From Rhizoclosmatium globosum (taxonomy: Eukaryota > Chytridiomycota > Chytridiomycetes > Chytridiales > Chytriomycetaceae): a stretch of 64,000 nucleotides of DNA. This document shows, piece by piece, positions 21,115 through 31,706 of the stretch. The notes beneath the pieces are model-generated. The model was not told the DNA's origin, did not search any database, and saw only the letters and a list, made by a program, of their open reading frames with translations. Position numbers and translations under genes: made by a program. Position 1 is the first letter of the stretch. Each line of letters starts with the position of its first letter. Location: the NCBI GenBank assembly GCA_002104985.1, contig MCGO01000024.1:494771-558770 (forward strand). The letters are read 5' to 3'.

Positions 21115-23892
21115 ATGAGCGACAAGTACCGTTTCGTCAAGGACTGGTTCAAAGTGACCCTTGCAGTGAGTGGTGACATAAGTTGATAAGCTCATGGACT
21201 AATTAAGTGACAAAAGTTTGTTCTTGCTACCACATTCATTCTCTCTCCGTGGGCTTCATGGATTCAGTCTCGTACGTTTGGTAATGTCATCTTAGTGACT
21301 GTCATTCAATCACCGTAAGTTAAGAGTTCTTTGCAATGGTCCCTTATGTCTCTGTTCCAGCGCCAAGACCGTGGGAAACTTCTTAGATTCATCATTCCTC
21401 TTGCTGATCACGACAGGGTTATCTGGTGCTATCTTTGCTTTCATGCAAGCGGTATCAGGGGACTCGTACGTGGGGCTTGCATTCATCCTATTTTTAGTTA
21501 CCTACACTTTCGCTACTCTGCGCACGGTCAATATTGCTCGCTACTTTGTGGCTTCGTTAATTGGTCCCATTTTCGCCTTCACTGCTTGCACCAGTCTGGT
21601 CGGTGTGGCTGGAAGAAATTCATCAGGAGGTTCCCAATTTGATTACAACTTCCTCACCAGCACAATTAATTCGTACTTAATTGGTCTTGCCATCTGTTTC
21701 ATCATCAACATTCTTGTCTTCCCAGACTTTGCCGAACCGCATATCAACGAGCAAATTATTTCTGTTTTGAGGAACATTTCTGACCTCTCAAGCTCAATTT
21801 TGTCGTGTATGAGTGGGGCAGAGACAGTTAAAGAAGCTTTTTCTGAAGGACATCAAGCTCGTGTCAAGCTGGTGGCTGAAATTCAAAGCCAATTTCGAGT
21901 GATTGATACCAACATCGCTCAAGCTGCAGCCGAAGTCAGCTTCTCGTATTTTTCAATCAAGAGCTATTCGCGCATCGTCAAGGGATGCAAGAGTATTGCA
22001 TCCGTCTTGTTTTCCCTGCAAACGACTCTGGGCTCGGCAAGTGCACAACAATTACTTGCCAGTGAAGAATTTGCGAATCATATTGCTCCTAAAATGCAAA
22101 GCACTTGGATTAAATTGGACTCAGCTTGCAGGCTTTTGTTTGAAGAAATCACTCACGAAATGAATGGCCACAAGTCAAAAGCACCTCGTAATTCAGAGAC
22201 AAATCTTGAGAAGGCACTCGAAAACTCCACTCAAGTTACAGAAGACGCTTTGCTTGAATTTGAGAGCCACAATCCATCAGTATTTTTGAATTTGTTCTCG
22301 GAAAAAGATCACGTCGCTTCTGGAGTATTGACAGCTGAAGTTAAATCAAGCTGGGGGAAACTTCTGCAAGCAACTTTTTTCATTCTTGGGTCAAAAGAAA
22401 TAGCGAAGGAACTCACCTCTCTTCATTCAACAATCTGCGCCATTAACAAGAAGCGCAAGGTTCGGCTTCATTTGAGACATTTCCTTCCTTCTGGAATTTT
22501 CAGGCGCATCCCTTCTCCAAAAGGCGACGAAACTGAAGTTGTCACTTTCAGGATGAGACTGGGAGCAATCAAGGACTTCCTTCTGTCTTCAAACTCCATC
22601 TTTGGATTGAAATGTGCAATTGCTTTGGTGTGTTTGCAAATGATCCTCTTCAATCGCCCCGATATTTTCAAGCAATGGTACCTGACTGCTTCCGTGACTT
22701 CACTTTTAGTTGCAATTTCGCCGTCAATGGGTCAAACCCTTTTGGGACTACCAATTCAGATTGTTGGATCTTCTCTTGGGGCTATCATTGGATATGCTGG
22801 TGTTATCGCTTGTGGAAAGACAAGTTATGGACTGGTTGGATTTGCGGCTTTAGTTGCCATTCCTGGCTACTACTTGCAACTAAAAAGCATGCAAACGTTT
22901 GTGTTCGGGTTGCTGATGCTGATGGCTTTTTCCACTGTAAGTCGCAATTCTCCCTTCTGGATAATTTTACTCACAGAGTGTAGTATGTCTCTGTGTCCAG
23001 TGCGAACGCTATCAATCCAGCTTTTGATAAGCCTGAATTGTATCTCGGAAAGACTATCGGAACCCTTGCCATTTCGTTGTCGTTTGCTGTCGTTTTTAGT
23101 TTAGTTCTGTACCCCACGCTGGCCAGAGACGTCTTGCGCACCAAAATGTTCGAAGTTTTCAAAGAATTGAACATCTTCTACCGAAAGATCATTGTTTCCA
23201 CAGTCAATGTACCAGAAGGAGTTTTGACAATTGAGCAAGATGAAGATGTAAAAGACACGCGAAACCAGATCTTAACTAAATTGCTTGCCATCGATACGAT
23301 CTTGGTGTTTGCTTCGGTGGAGCCCAAATTGGAAGCCAGATTCGAAACAGCAAAGTACAAAGCCGTTCTTGAGTCTCAACACCACTTGCTAGACCGTATC
23401 GATTGTTTGCGATTGTCAGCTGGAGATAAACCATTTCATCCAGATGTGAGAAAATGGCTCAACAGTGGAAATATTGGGAAAGTTCGTGTAGAAATGCAAA
23501 CTACGTTCCGTCTTCTTTTGTATGTATATGCATCAACTATGCTTACAACGCAACGAATTCCACCAGGGCTGCCAAGAGCTGCTGAAGTGCGTAACAGGCT
23601 CGCTGAAGAATTCGTCTTAACTGTGATGAAACATTACCACGGCTTGTCGGCGCCAGGTGAAGAGCTGGAAGGGATTATTCCAAACGACGAGAAGAGCTTG
23701 CTTTCTACTTTGAGTCAGGAAAAATGGATGCGTCTGTTGAGTTTCTCTGCATCAGCGCGTGAGGTTGCGGAGGAGATGGATCGCATCACTCCTCAAATGG
23801 TTGCCATTTTTGGAGAATTTCCAGACCTTTTGACCCACGTAAACCAAAAAGAAGAGGATTCGGTGGTTGAGGAGAATGAATGGTTGATTTGA
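21115..23892 (+). CDS. ArAE/FUSC-type membrane transporter, tandem copy 2
   Basis: This is a paralog of the genes on either side, with 877 residues. Its four exons are 21115..21165, 21217..21314, 21361..22936 and 22984..23892. The same landmarks are present: SPWASWIQSRTFGN, LIGPIFAFTACTSLVG, QMILFNRPDIFKQWYL, VAISPSMGQTLLGLP and TSYGLVGFAALVAIPGYYLQL. Compared with copies 1 and 3 it lacks two introns: the one after ILGSKE and the one before LLLYVYAS. Both sites are fused cleanly in frame. Its start codon is only 46 bases after the end of the transposon, so much of its promoter must be transposon sequence. Confidence 0.86.
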
Positions 23893-24082
23893 TACTCCCC
23901 CTTCTACTTCGCGGACATTTCCGTGGCCTTGCAGTTATCCATTTATCTTTCCATTTTCTTATCATTTCGGCATGTTTCTTGGACGACCGTTTGGGGCGGG
24001 ATGAGGCTGGTTGTGGCTGGTCCACGTCCCAATAAATGCTCTTTCCAAAATTTTTTCGTAACCTCATTCTCCCTGAAATCAA

Positions 24083-26968
24083 ATGGCTATCAAGGAGTTC
24101 CTTGTTTCTCGCATGGCCAAAGACTGGCTCAAGGCGGTTTTGGCAGTGAGTTGCTCAGTTGACGTCAAACCAACAACTAACAAAGCTGTTGGCGAATAGT
24201 TTGTTCTTGCGACCACTTTCATTCTCTCGCCTTGGTCCTCATGGATCCAGTCTCGTACGTTCGGAAACGTCATCCTTGTAACTGTGATCCAATCACCGTG
24301 AGTTCATCAACTCTTGACTGTCATAAGAGCTAATCGTGCTTTAGGGCCAAATCTGTGGGTAGCTTCTTGGATTCATCTTTCCTGCTGTTGGTCTTCCTTT
24401 TCATTAATAGTGCAATCTTTGCATTTATGCAAGCTGTGGCTGGAAATTCATATCCAGCTCTTGGAGTGATTCTGTTCCTTGTCACCTACATTTCGGCTAC
24501 CATCCGTACTTTTAACGTTCAACGTTACTTTGTTCCTTCTTTGGTTGGACCTCTCCTTGCCTTTACCGCTTGTACCAGTCTTGTTGGCGTTGGAGGAAGA
24601 AACTCCTCTGGAGGTGCTCAATTTGACAACAATTTCCTCATTAGCACAATCAATTCGTACTTGATTGGTCTCGCCATCTCGTTTATCCTCAATATTCTGG
24701 TCTTCCCTGACTTTGCCGAACCTCGTATCAATCAACTCCTCATTACCGTCTTAGCAAACATTTCCGACCTCTCCAGTTCTATTCTGAAAAGCATCAGTGG
24801 TGCTGAAATTACCAAGGAAGACTATGCTGCCGGAAACGAAATCCGTACAAAATTGGTTGTTGAAATTCAAAATCAATTCAGATTGATTGACACCAACATT
24901 GCTCAAGCTGCAGCTGAAGTCAGCTACTCTTGCTTTTCTGTCAAAAACTATGGTCAGATCGTCAAGGGATGCAAGAGTATCGCATCCGTGTTGTTCTCAC
25001 TTCAAACGACTCTCTCCTCTGTCAGTGCTCAACAACTTCTTGCAAGCAAAGAATTTGCAAATGAAATCTCTCCAAGAATGCGTGGCTCTTGGATCAAACT
25101 TGACTCTGCCTGCAAGAACCTTTTTGACGAGGTTGCAACAGAGATCAACGATCGCTCTAAATCGAATCGTATAGTTGATAAAGAGGCCGAAGAAGCTCTT
25201 GCACAGTCTTTGCAAGTGGCTCAAGAGGCTATCGTTGAGTTTGAAAACCACAACCCATCTGTCTTTTTGAAAGTGTTTTCTGAGAAGAAGGATATTTCTG
25301 AAGGACTTTTGACAAACGAAGTCAAAGCAGGTTGGGGTAAACTCTTACAGCTCACGTTCTTCATTCTTGGTTCAAAGGAGGTAAGTTCTTGTCGACTAAT
25401 AGGTATAATATTGTTACTGACATTTTCCACAAGATTGTCAAAGAACTTACCACACTTCACACTGATATTTCCCAAATGAGCAAATCTCGAAAGATTCGTC
25501 TCCACTTTGGATACTTTGCTGCTACAAATGCTCTAAAGCGCTTTGCCTCTAGCGGTTCTAACAATGCTGGATGGTCAATTCGGGGACTATTGGTCGCTGC
25601 AAAAGACTTTGTTTTGTCCCCCGGTTCCATTTTTGGTATCAAGTCTGCTGTTGCGCTGGTTTGTCTTCAGATGATTCTCTTCAATCGACCAGACATTTTC
25701 AAGCAGTGGTATTTGGCAAGTGCTGTAACAACGATTCTTGTTGCAGTTTCTCCTTCAATGGGACAAACTTACCTCGGTCTTCCAATTCAAATCATCGGAT
25801 CTTCGGTCGGAGCTATCTTGGGATACGCTGGTGTTGTTGCTTGTGGTAAGACTAGCTACGGACTTGTGGGTTTCGCGTTTTTGGTTGCTGTTCCTGGTTA
25901 TTACTTGCAGCTTAAGGGCTTGCAAACATTTGTTCTTGGATTGCTCATGTTGATGTCCTTCTCAACAGTAAGTTTTACATCAAATACTAGGCAGATAATC
26001 AATACTAACACATACCAAATAGTATGTCGCAGTCTCTAACGCGAACGCCATAAATCCATTCTTTGATGCCCCAGATTTGTACTTGGGAAAGACCATCGGA
26101 GCTTTGGCTGTCACTTTGACCTTCTCGGTCGTATTCAGTATGGTTTTGTACCCAACTTTGGCCAGAGACGTTCTCCGTGAGAGAATGTGTGAAATCTTCC
26201 AGGAAATCAGTATGTTCTACCGCAAGATTATTGTTGCTACTGTCAACGTTCCAGTGGATTCCATTCACGTCGAACAAGATGTCAGTGTTCAGGAAGCGAG
26301 AAACCAAATCTTGACAAAGCTCTTGGCTCTTGAAAACTTGGTTGTTTTTGCTTCTGCAGAACCCAGACTCGAAGGTAAATTCGAAACCGCAAAGTACCGA
26401 GCTGTCTTGGCTTCTCAACACCGTTTGCTGGACCGTATCGATTGTCTCAGAATGTCAGCCGGAGACAAACCCCTCGACAATGAAGTCAGAACTCTGATGA
26501 ACCGCGAAAATATTGGAAAAGCTCGTTCTGAGATGCAGCAAACCTTCCGGTAAGTCCTCTCAAATTCATTCAAGAACTATATTGAAAGTTTTATCTAGCC
26601 TTCTTTTGTACGTTTATGCATCTACTCTTTTGACCAAACAGAAGATCCCACCAGGCTTGCCAAAAGCCGCTGAAGTCCGTAACAAGTTGGCGGAAGAGAT
26701 CATTATGACCGTGATGAAACACCATCATGGATTGTATCCTGCTGGAGATGAGTTGGACGGAATTATTCCAAAAGACAAGGAAGGAATCTTGCGAACTCTC
26801 AACACAGAGAAGTGGATGCGTATCATTAGTTTCTCTGCTAGTGCTCGTGAAGTTGCCCAAGAGCTGGACCGTATTACTCCCCAAATGGTTGCAATTTTCG
26901 GTTCCTTTGCTGACGTCTTGACAAAGGAGGCTGATTTTGTCGCTGAGGAGAACGAATGGCTCATTTGA
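24083..26968 (+). CDS. ArAE/FUSC-type membrane transporter, tandem copy 3
   Basis: Third tandem paralog, 875 residues, from exons 24083..24145, 24200..24297, 24345..25380, 25434..25967, 26023..26549 and 26599..26968. Intron positions match copy 1 one for one. Membrane landmarks are SPWSSWIQSRTFGNV, SLVGPLLAFTACTSLVG, QMILFNRPDIFKQWYL, VAVSPSMGQTYLGLP and TSYGLVGFAFLVAVPGYYLQL. The N-terminus MAIKEFLVSRMAKDWLKAVLA matches copy 1 in layout. Its wording and codon choice look closer to copy 2 than to copy 1 in most blocks, suggesting copies 2 and 3 split last. A poly(A) signal follows at 26999. Confidence 0.87.
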
Positions 26969-26998
26969 ATGCGTTTATCATCTACAATTTAGAACAGA

Positions 26999-27004
26999 AA
27001 TAAA
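26999..27004 (+). terminator. AATAAA polyadenylation signal after ArAE copy 3
   Basis: The hexamer lies 31 bases after the stop codon and about 100 bases before the next gene's start codon. Confidence 0.6.
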
Positions 27005-27107
27005 TATTGAAAATAGATTCATATGCGATTATCTAACATTTTGGGCCCGGTTTAGTTGATTCAAATTGCAAACAAAGGAAATCGAGAAGAATGGAAACTC
27101 AACTGAC

Positions 27108-30100
27108 ATGAAGATTGTGAATCCACTGCTCTTCTTCACGCTCTATTCGGGGCTTATCACCGCCATGAAAAATCAGTCCTATATTGAGCTTGGCGTGATA
27201 AACTCCTATTCTTATGTTGACGGCGCACAACTTGATGCTTCTGGCTCGATTGTCACATCATTTCAAAGCTCGCTCAAATTGGCCAACATTGACATATCTG
27301 GATACGGAAACGATGGAGGAACATATTTCACAGACTTGATGATGCAGATAGCTGTGAAGATGATAAACGAAAACCCTTATATTCTACCCAACACAACAGT
27401 CATACTGCGACGATTTAACGACATGGATCCCACGAGACATATCAGCAACAACGTTTCTACAGTAACTACAGGATTTGCAACCATAACTGCAATGGAAATT
27501 GGAAAGCAAAAAGGTTTTTTTCTTTGTATCATATACAACATCTGAACCAAACAAATAGATTTGTTTGGTCTAGTTTCCGCGGAATATAGTTCTGTGCTCA
27601 ACTATGTTGGTGAATTGACATCAGTGTATAAAATTCCAACTTGCGGGCTTTCTCAACTGTCTCCAAGATTTTCAGACAAAAACTTGTACCCATACTTTTT
27701 CAGAATGATCTCCGGAATGAGTTGAGTAAAATCGCGTATTTGGCATTGTTTTGTATTTAAGCCGTGGATTGCAGCCGGAAGTCGAGGGCTTGGAAACAAT
27801 TATGTCAAACTATTTCGTAGCTGGAACGTCAACAGAGTGGGAATCATCGTTCAGCAAGACGTCACATACAGTTACCTGGGTACGTATTTGCTTTTGATTC
27901 CGTTTATTCATCGCTTGCAAAGCGGCGATCGACATGAAAAGGGTGTTTTCAATGAATGGGATTCTGTTACTAGCAGAATGCAGTGGTCGAACCGGGCTCA
28001 GTCTTCAAGACATTGCATGGATCGCAACATGTCTAAAAACAGCAGATACGCGTTACATTGTTATCCTGGGGAATCCAGATTTCGTATCTAAAGTCTATTA
28101 TTATGCCGGATCACGACACGGGCTAGTTAATGCAGACCATGTATGGACAAGTCCTGTCTCGCCACTGCCTTACACCGACCCAGTCACATGTAAGGACTCA
28201 AATTACCCAATTCTTCTAGATTTTAAAAGATCGTACAGTATTTGGACCTGATTATTACAATTATTTACCCGGCTTCATTCAATTCTCTTCTAACCCGACT
28301 TTTAATGTCACGGATTTAAACCTGTTCTCCGAGATTGTTCGCCAAGCTGCAATTATTGCCGATTACCCGCTCACTGTCGATATTGTGAGCTTTTTCGATA
28401 CTCCCACAGCATTTGACTGTGCGATGACGCTAATGATAGGGCTGGATCGAATGCTGAAGGAAAATGGAGGGTTTCCAAAGAATTGGCGAGACTTGCTCAA
28501 TCATACAGCGTTCTCAAATACTGGATATAATGGACTTGTTCAAGCACCAACGATTCTGAGCGCAGAAGGAGATTTGGTGCTTGGGTTTACAGCATGTGTT
28601 TACAACGGAACTATGTTTGCGTGCAATAGTATGGAATATTCTGAAGTAGTATTTTGGTTAACTGGCTGTTTTAGATTTTGGTAAAACAAACGATGCCGGT
28701 TTTTCTTACTACATGAAGCCACAGTTCTTTGGTGGATCATACATTCCACCTCCCGATGGTCCTCCAATTCAAGAAATAACTTACTTTTCGGAGACTATTG
28801 AAACGCAGCACGGACAAATAATTGTAATTCTCATTAGCCTTGGTCTAATCGTGTGTCTCCTTTGTTTGAAGTTTTTAGTTGAAAATCGACGTAAATCTGT
28901 GGTCCGAGCGAAAATTTTCACGCATTCTGTTTCAATCGTTTTAGGAATCATGATAATTTACGCATCATTAGCGCTTTATTTGAATGAGGCAACAGTCGTC
29001 ACATGTAATTTACGGATCTGGATGTTGGCTTTTGGATGTTCGTTATGTTTGGCTGCATTCATCTTCAAGAACATATTCATATCGCAAGTTATTTCAGCAA
29101 GAAAGAAATTGAAGAGAGAGTATATACAGCACCTTGAATTGAGCAGGGAATTGTGTCTGACTGCAACTGTCCTTATTGAAAATGTAAGTAACGGGTGTCG
29201 TTGAAAAGCTAAAATTAAACCGTAGATCATTGTCATTATATACGCTTTGAAAGGAGGTTCAGTTCCATCATATGCTCCTGTTGGCTTGAATTCAATCAAC
29301 GTTTGTAAAAGTACTTCAAGCTCCGAGCACTGGGAAACAGCAATTTATGCGTACAATATTGCTCTAGCTGTTGCGCTCCTCCCAACAGTCTATTTCGTAC
29401 GTAATATGCAATCAATCCACAACGAGTTCATTCTTTTGGGAACGATTTTTGTCCTTCTAGCAATATTCTTTGGCTTTGTTCGAATACTTGATTCCAATCC
29501 AACCCGATCATCCACGTTTTATCGTGCAATTTGTATATGGTTTTCGGCCACGGTAATACTGGTTTTGTTCCTCGGACCTGTAATGTACAAGATGCACCGA
29601 GATACTTTCCTAGACACAATTCAAAAGCGGATTCTCAACAATATGTCAAATCAAAAACAAAAATCTAACATGACAACGTCGAGGGGTTTTTCCAAATCGG
29701 TTTCAATAATGTCGCCGAAGCTTGGAGTGCGGTCTCAATTAGGGAGTCCAGGTTCTTACCATAGGCGCGATCATGATCTAAAATGCGTGATATTTCGATG
29801 GAAGATGAGTCATACTTTTTTCTGGAGTACATGGACTGCTGGAAAAATCACATTCAACTGTACAGCTTCCAGAATGTGGATAGCCTTGGAACAGATAATG
29901 GACTTCCAATGTTTTGGACTCGAGAATATACAGGTTACAAAGAAAGAAAATTACGCGCGTTTAGAATTTCGGAATATCGTTGTTGAGGTAGTTGGCCTTG
30001 ATGGAACCAATGTTGGTGATGAGGTGATGGCCAAATTTCAGGAAATGAAGCAAACTTTCCAGCGAAGGATTGCAGCGGCTCTGGAAAAATCTGATACAGA

Positions 30101-30182
30101 AGCAGTTCTCAAGAAAGTCTTTAGCCATGAGATTCTGAGCAATGGGGGTGTGAATGGGGCTATGAGCAATGATGAACAATAA
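27108..30182 (+). CDS. Class C (GABA-B/glutamate-like) G-protein-coupled receptor
   Basis: Class C receptors sense small molecules through an extracellular Venus-flytrap domain joined to seven membrane helices. Exons are 27108..27513, 27559..27720, 27775..27879, 27923..28189, 28230..28628, 28675..29183, 29226..29875 and 29934..30182. The start gives a signal peptide (MKIVNPLLFFTLYSGLITA). The flytrap region includes ITAMEIGKQKDLFGLVSAEY, IPTCGLSQLSPRFSDK, YPYFFRMISGM and NRVGIIVQQD. The membrane domain starts near IIVILISLGLIVCLLCLKFL and contains CNLRIWMLAFGCSLCLAAFIFKN, a clear 7TM_3 signature. One base seems missing near 29782 in an A run, where the reading changes to MRDISMEDESYFFLEYMD. 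The last intron (29876..29933) has an unusual GTGGAT donor. Ligand unknown. Confidence 0.8.
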
Positions 30183-30257
30183 AAAGTGCTGCAATTTGTA
30201 CGAATTTACTCTGAACATCATGCACCAATATCAGGCAAACACTGTGAATGCGGGAAT

Positions 30258-31668
30258 TTAGTACATTTCAGAGGTCAGAACAAATATTACCACAAAGTTC
30301 ACATATCCCATTTGAGCCCCGCCAACACCAGTACTTTCACTTACTGGAACCATAAACTGCAATAAAGACATTAGTAAATAAATGTCGAACTGCGTCTTCT
30401 TGAAGGAGCAGAAAGGAAACTCACCTGCATTGACAACATACCCTCCCCATTCAACCTCAAACTAACCCTGGTACTCAACACTAGCAGCGTCTTGAGTGCA
30501 GGCTGAACAACTGAATATTTGTATTCATACGCAACCTCTTGGTCGCATTTCACACTTTCCAAAGCATCCGCCTCGTCACTTGCAGTTCCAAATTCATTCG
30601 AACCACCCATATACTCGACAACAGTTTCACCCGCGAGACCACGTGATGAAATACGCAGGTGAGGTGTGCGTGGGCTTACATGGATTTTGAGAGTGTCAGT
30701 TGATGGATCGAGTTCAGAGATTGCGTGGGTGAGCCAGATGGACTATAACGTATTACGGAATAACATCAAGAAAAAAGGGTAGTTCACTCAAACCTTCATT
30801 GTGATTTTGCAGCACACGTCGCTATTTCCAAATTGGGTTTCAAGGAGCATGATATCTTCTTGAGATGTTTCGAGTTGCAAGGTTTTGAGACGCGCTACTG
30901 ATTTCACACGGGCGTTTTGAAGGCTATTATGTGATTGATTTAGAGGAATTCAATGAGGCAACTCTACTGTTGGTTACGTGAGAATGAGGTGGCTCCCGAC
31001 AGGGTCATGTGTAATGACAAGGGATACAGATTGAGATGGAGTTGGTGCACCTCCTTGAGTTCTGTAATGACTCTGGTATCGTGAATGATGTTGGGTTCCC
31101 CCAGCGGCACCAGCCATTCCACCGGGATTGTTGAAGTTGATTCCTACTTTCGTTAGAGTTGAATTCAGCGCAGAAAGACTCACCTCCAAACCTTGATTGA
31201 TCGTCGTCCTTGTCGTTTGGAGAGAGGGAACTCTCGCCTTGGCCAAATGGAACAGCCGAGGTACCCCCAAAGATTCCAGCGGATTCAGTAAACGCATCTA
31301 GATCCACGCATAATAGGAGGTCCGTGTCAGCATCATTGTCGTCGTCTGGGGCGTTGTCCGTTTCGAATGAGTGAAAGGCAGATTTTGGCAGAGCAGCATG
31401 CAACTGACACGTCTAAGACGGGGTTTAGTAATGAATTTGAAACAAATGAGAGTTAAGTACCCTGTGGGGAAGGAGTGCCGACAGTACGAGTCCACGGGTA
31501 GGCGATACTCTGCAGACAACCTTGATCTTTTACAGACAACATTACACCACGCAAGCAATTCAACAGCAAAGTACGCACTGTTCCCGCATCCTTCTCTTTC
31601 GCCGGTGGCTGATGCAGAGCCTTCAGAATTGAGAGAAGCGAACGCGAGTCCGTCAATTCGAGTTTCAT
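30258..31668 (-). CDS. RAD1: DNA damage checkpoint clamp subunit Rad1 (9-1-1 complex)
   Basis: Rad1 forms the Rad9-Rad1-Hus1 sliding clamp that loads at damaged DNA. Seven exons, 31668..31579, 31526..31461, 31403..31184, 31143..30978, 30923..30794, 30742..30425 and 30356..30258, give exactly 363 codons. The N-terminus MKLELTDSRSLLSILKALH matches the family opening (LDN.R.LS.ILKAI). IKVVCRVS follows the first splice and corresponds to the family's GIKV segment. The C-terminal half carries YKYSVVQPALKTLLVLSTRVSLRLNGEGMLSMQFM, the best conserved part of Rad1 (given here as separate stretches: YSVVQPALKTLLVLSTRVS and LRLNGEGMLSMQ). A poorly conserved insert of about 40 residues rich in Gly and Gln lies in the middle. 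Start codons of this gene and the golgin gene are 38 bases apart. Confidence 0.9.
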
Positions 31669-31706
31669 CTCAATCAAGTCAATCAACAAACAGTGTTCAA
31701 AGAAAG
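31669..31706. promoter_or_regulatory. Very short divergent promoter region between RAD1 and the golgin gene
   Basis: Only 38 bases separate the two divergent start codons. The 5' leaders or core promoters must therefore overlap each other or the opposite coding sequence. No TATA box is visible in the gap. Confidence 0.5.

Noticed and set aside
29247..30182. Continuous frame across the receptor tail (text KCVIFRWKMSHTFFWSTW)
   Set aside because: The alternative frame gives an acidic, globular-looking sequence, and a splice returns to the clearly coding end of the gene.
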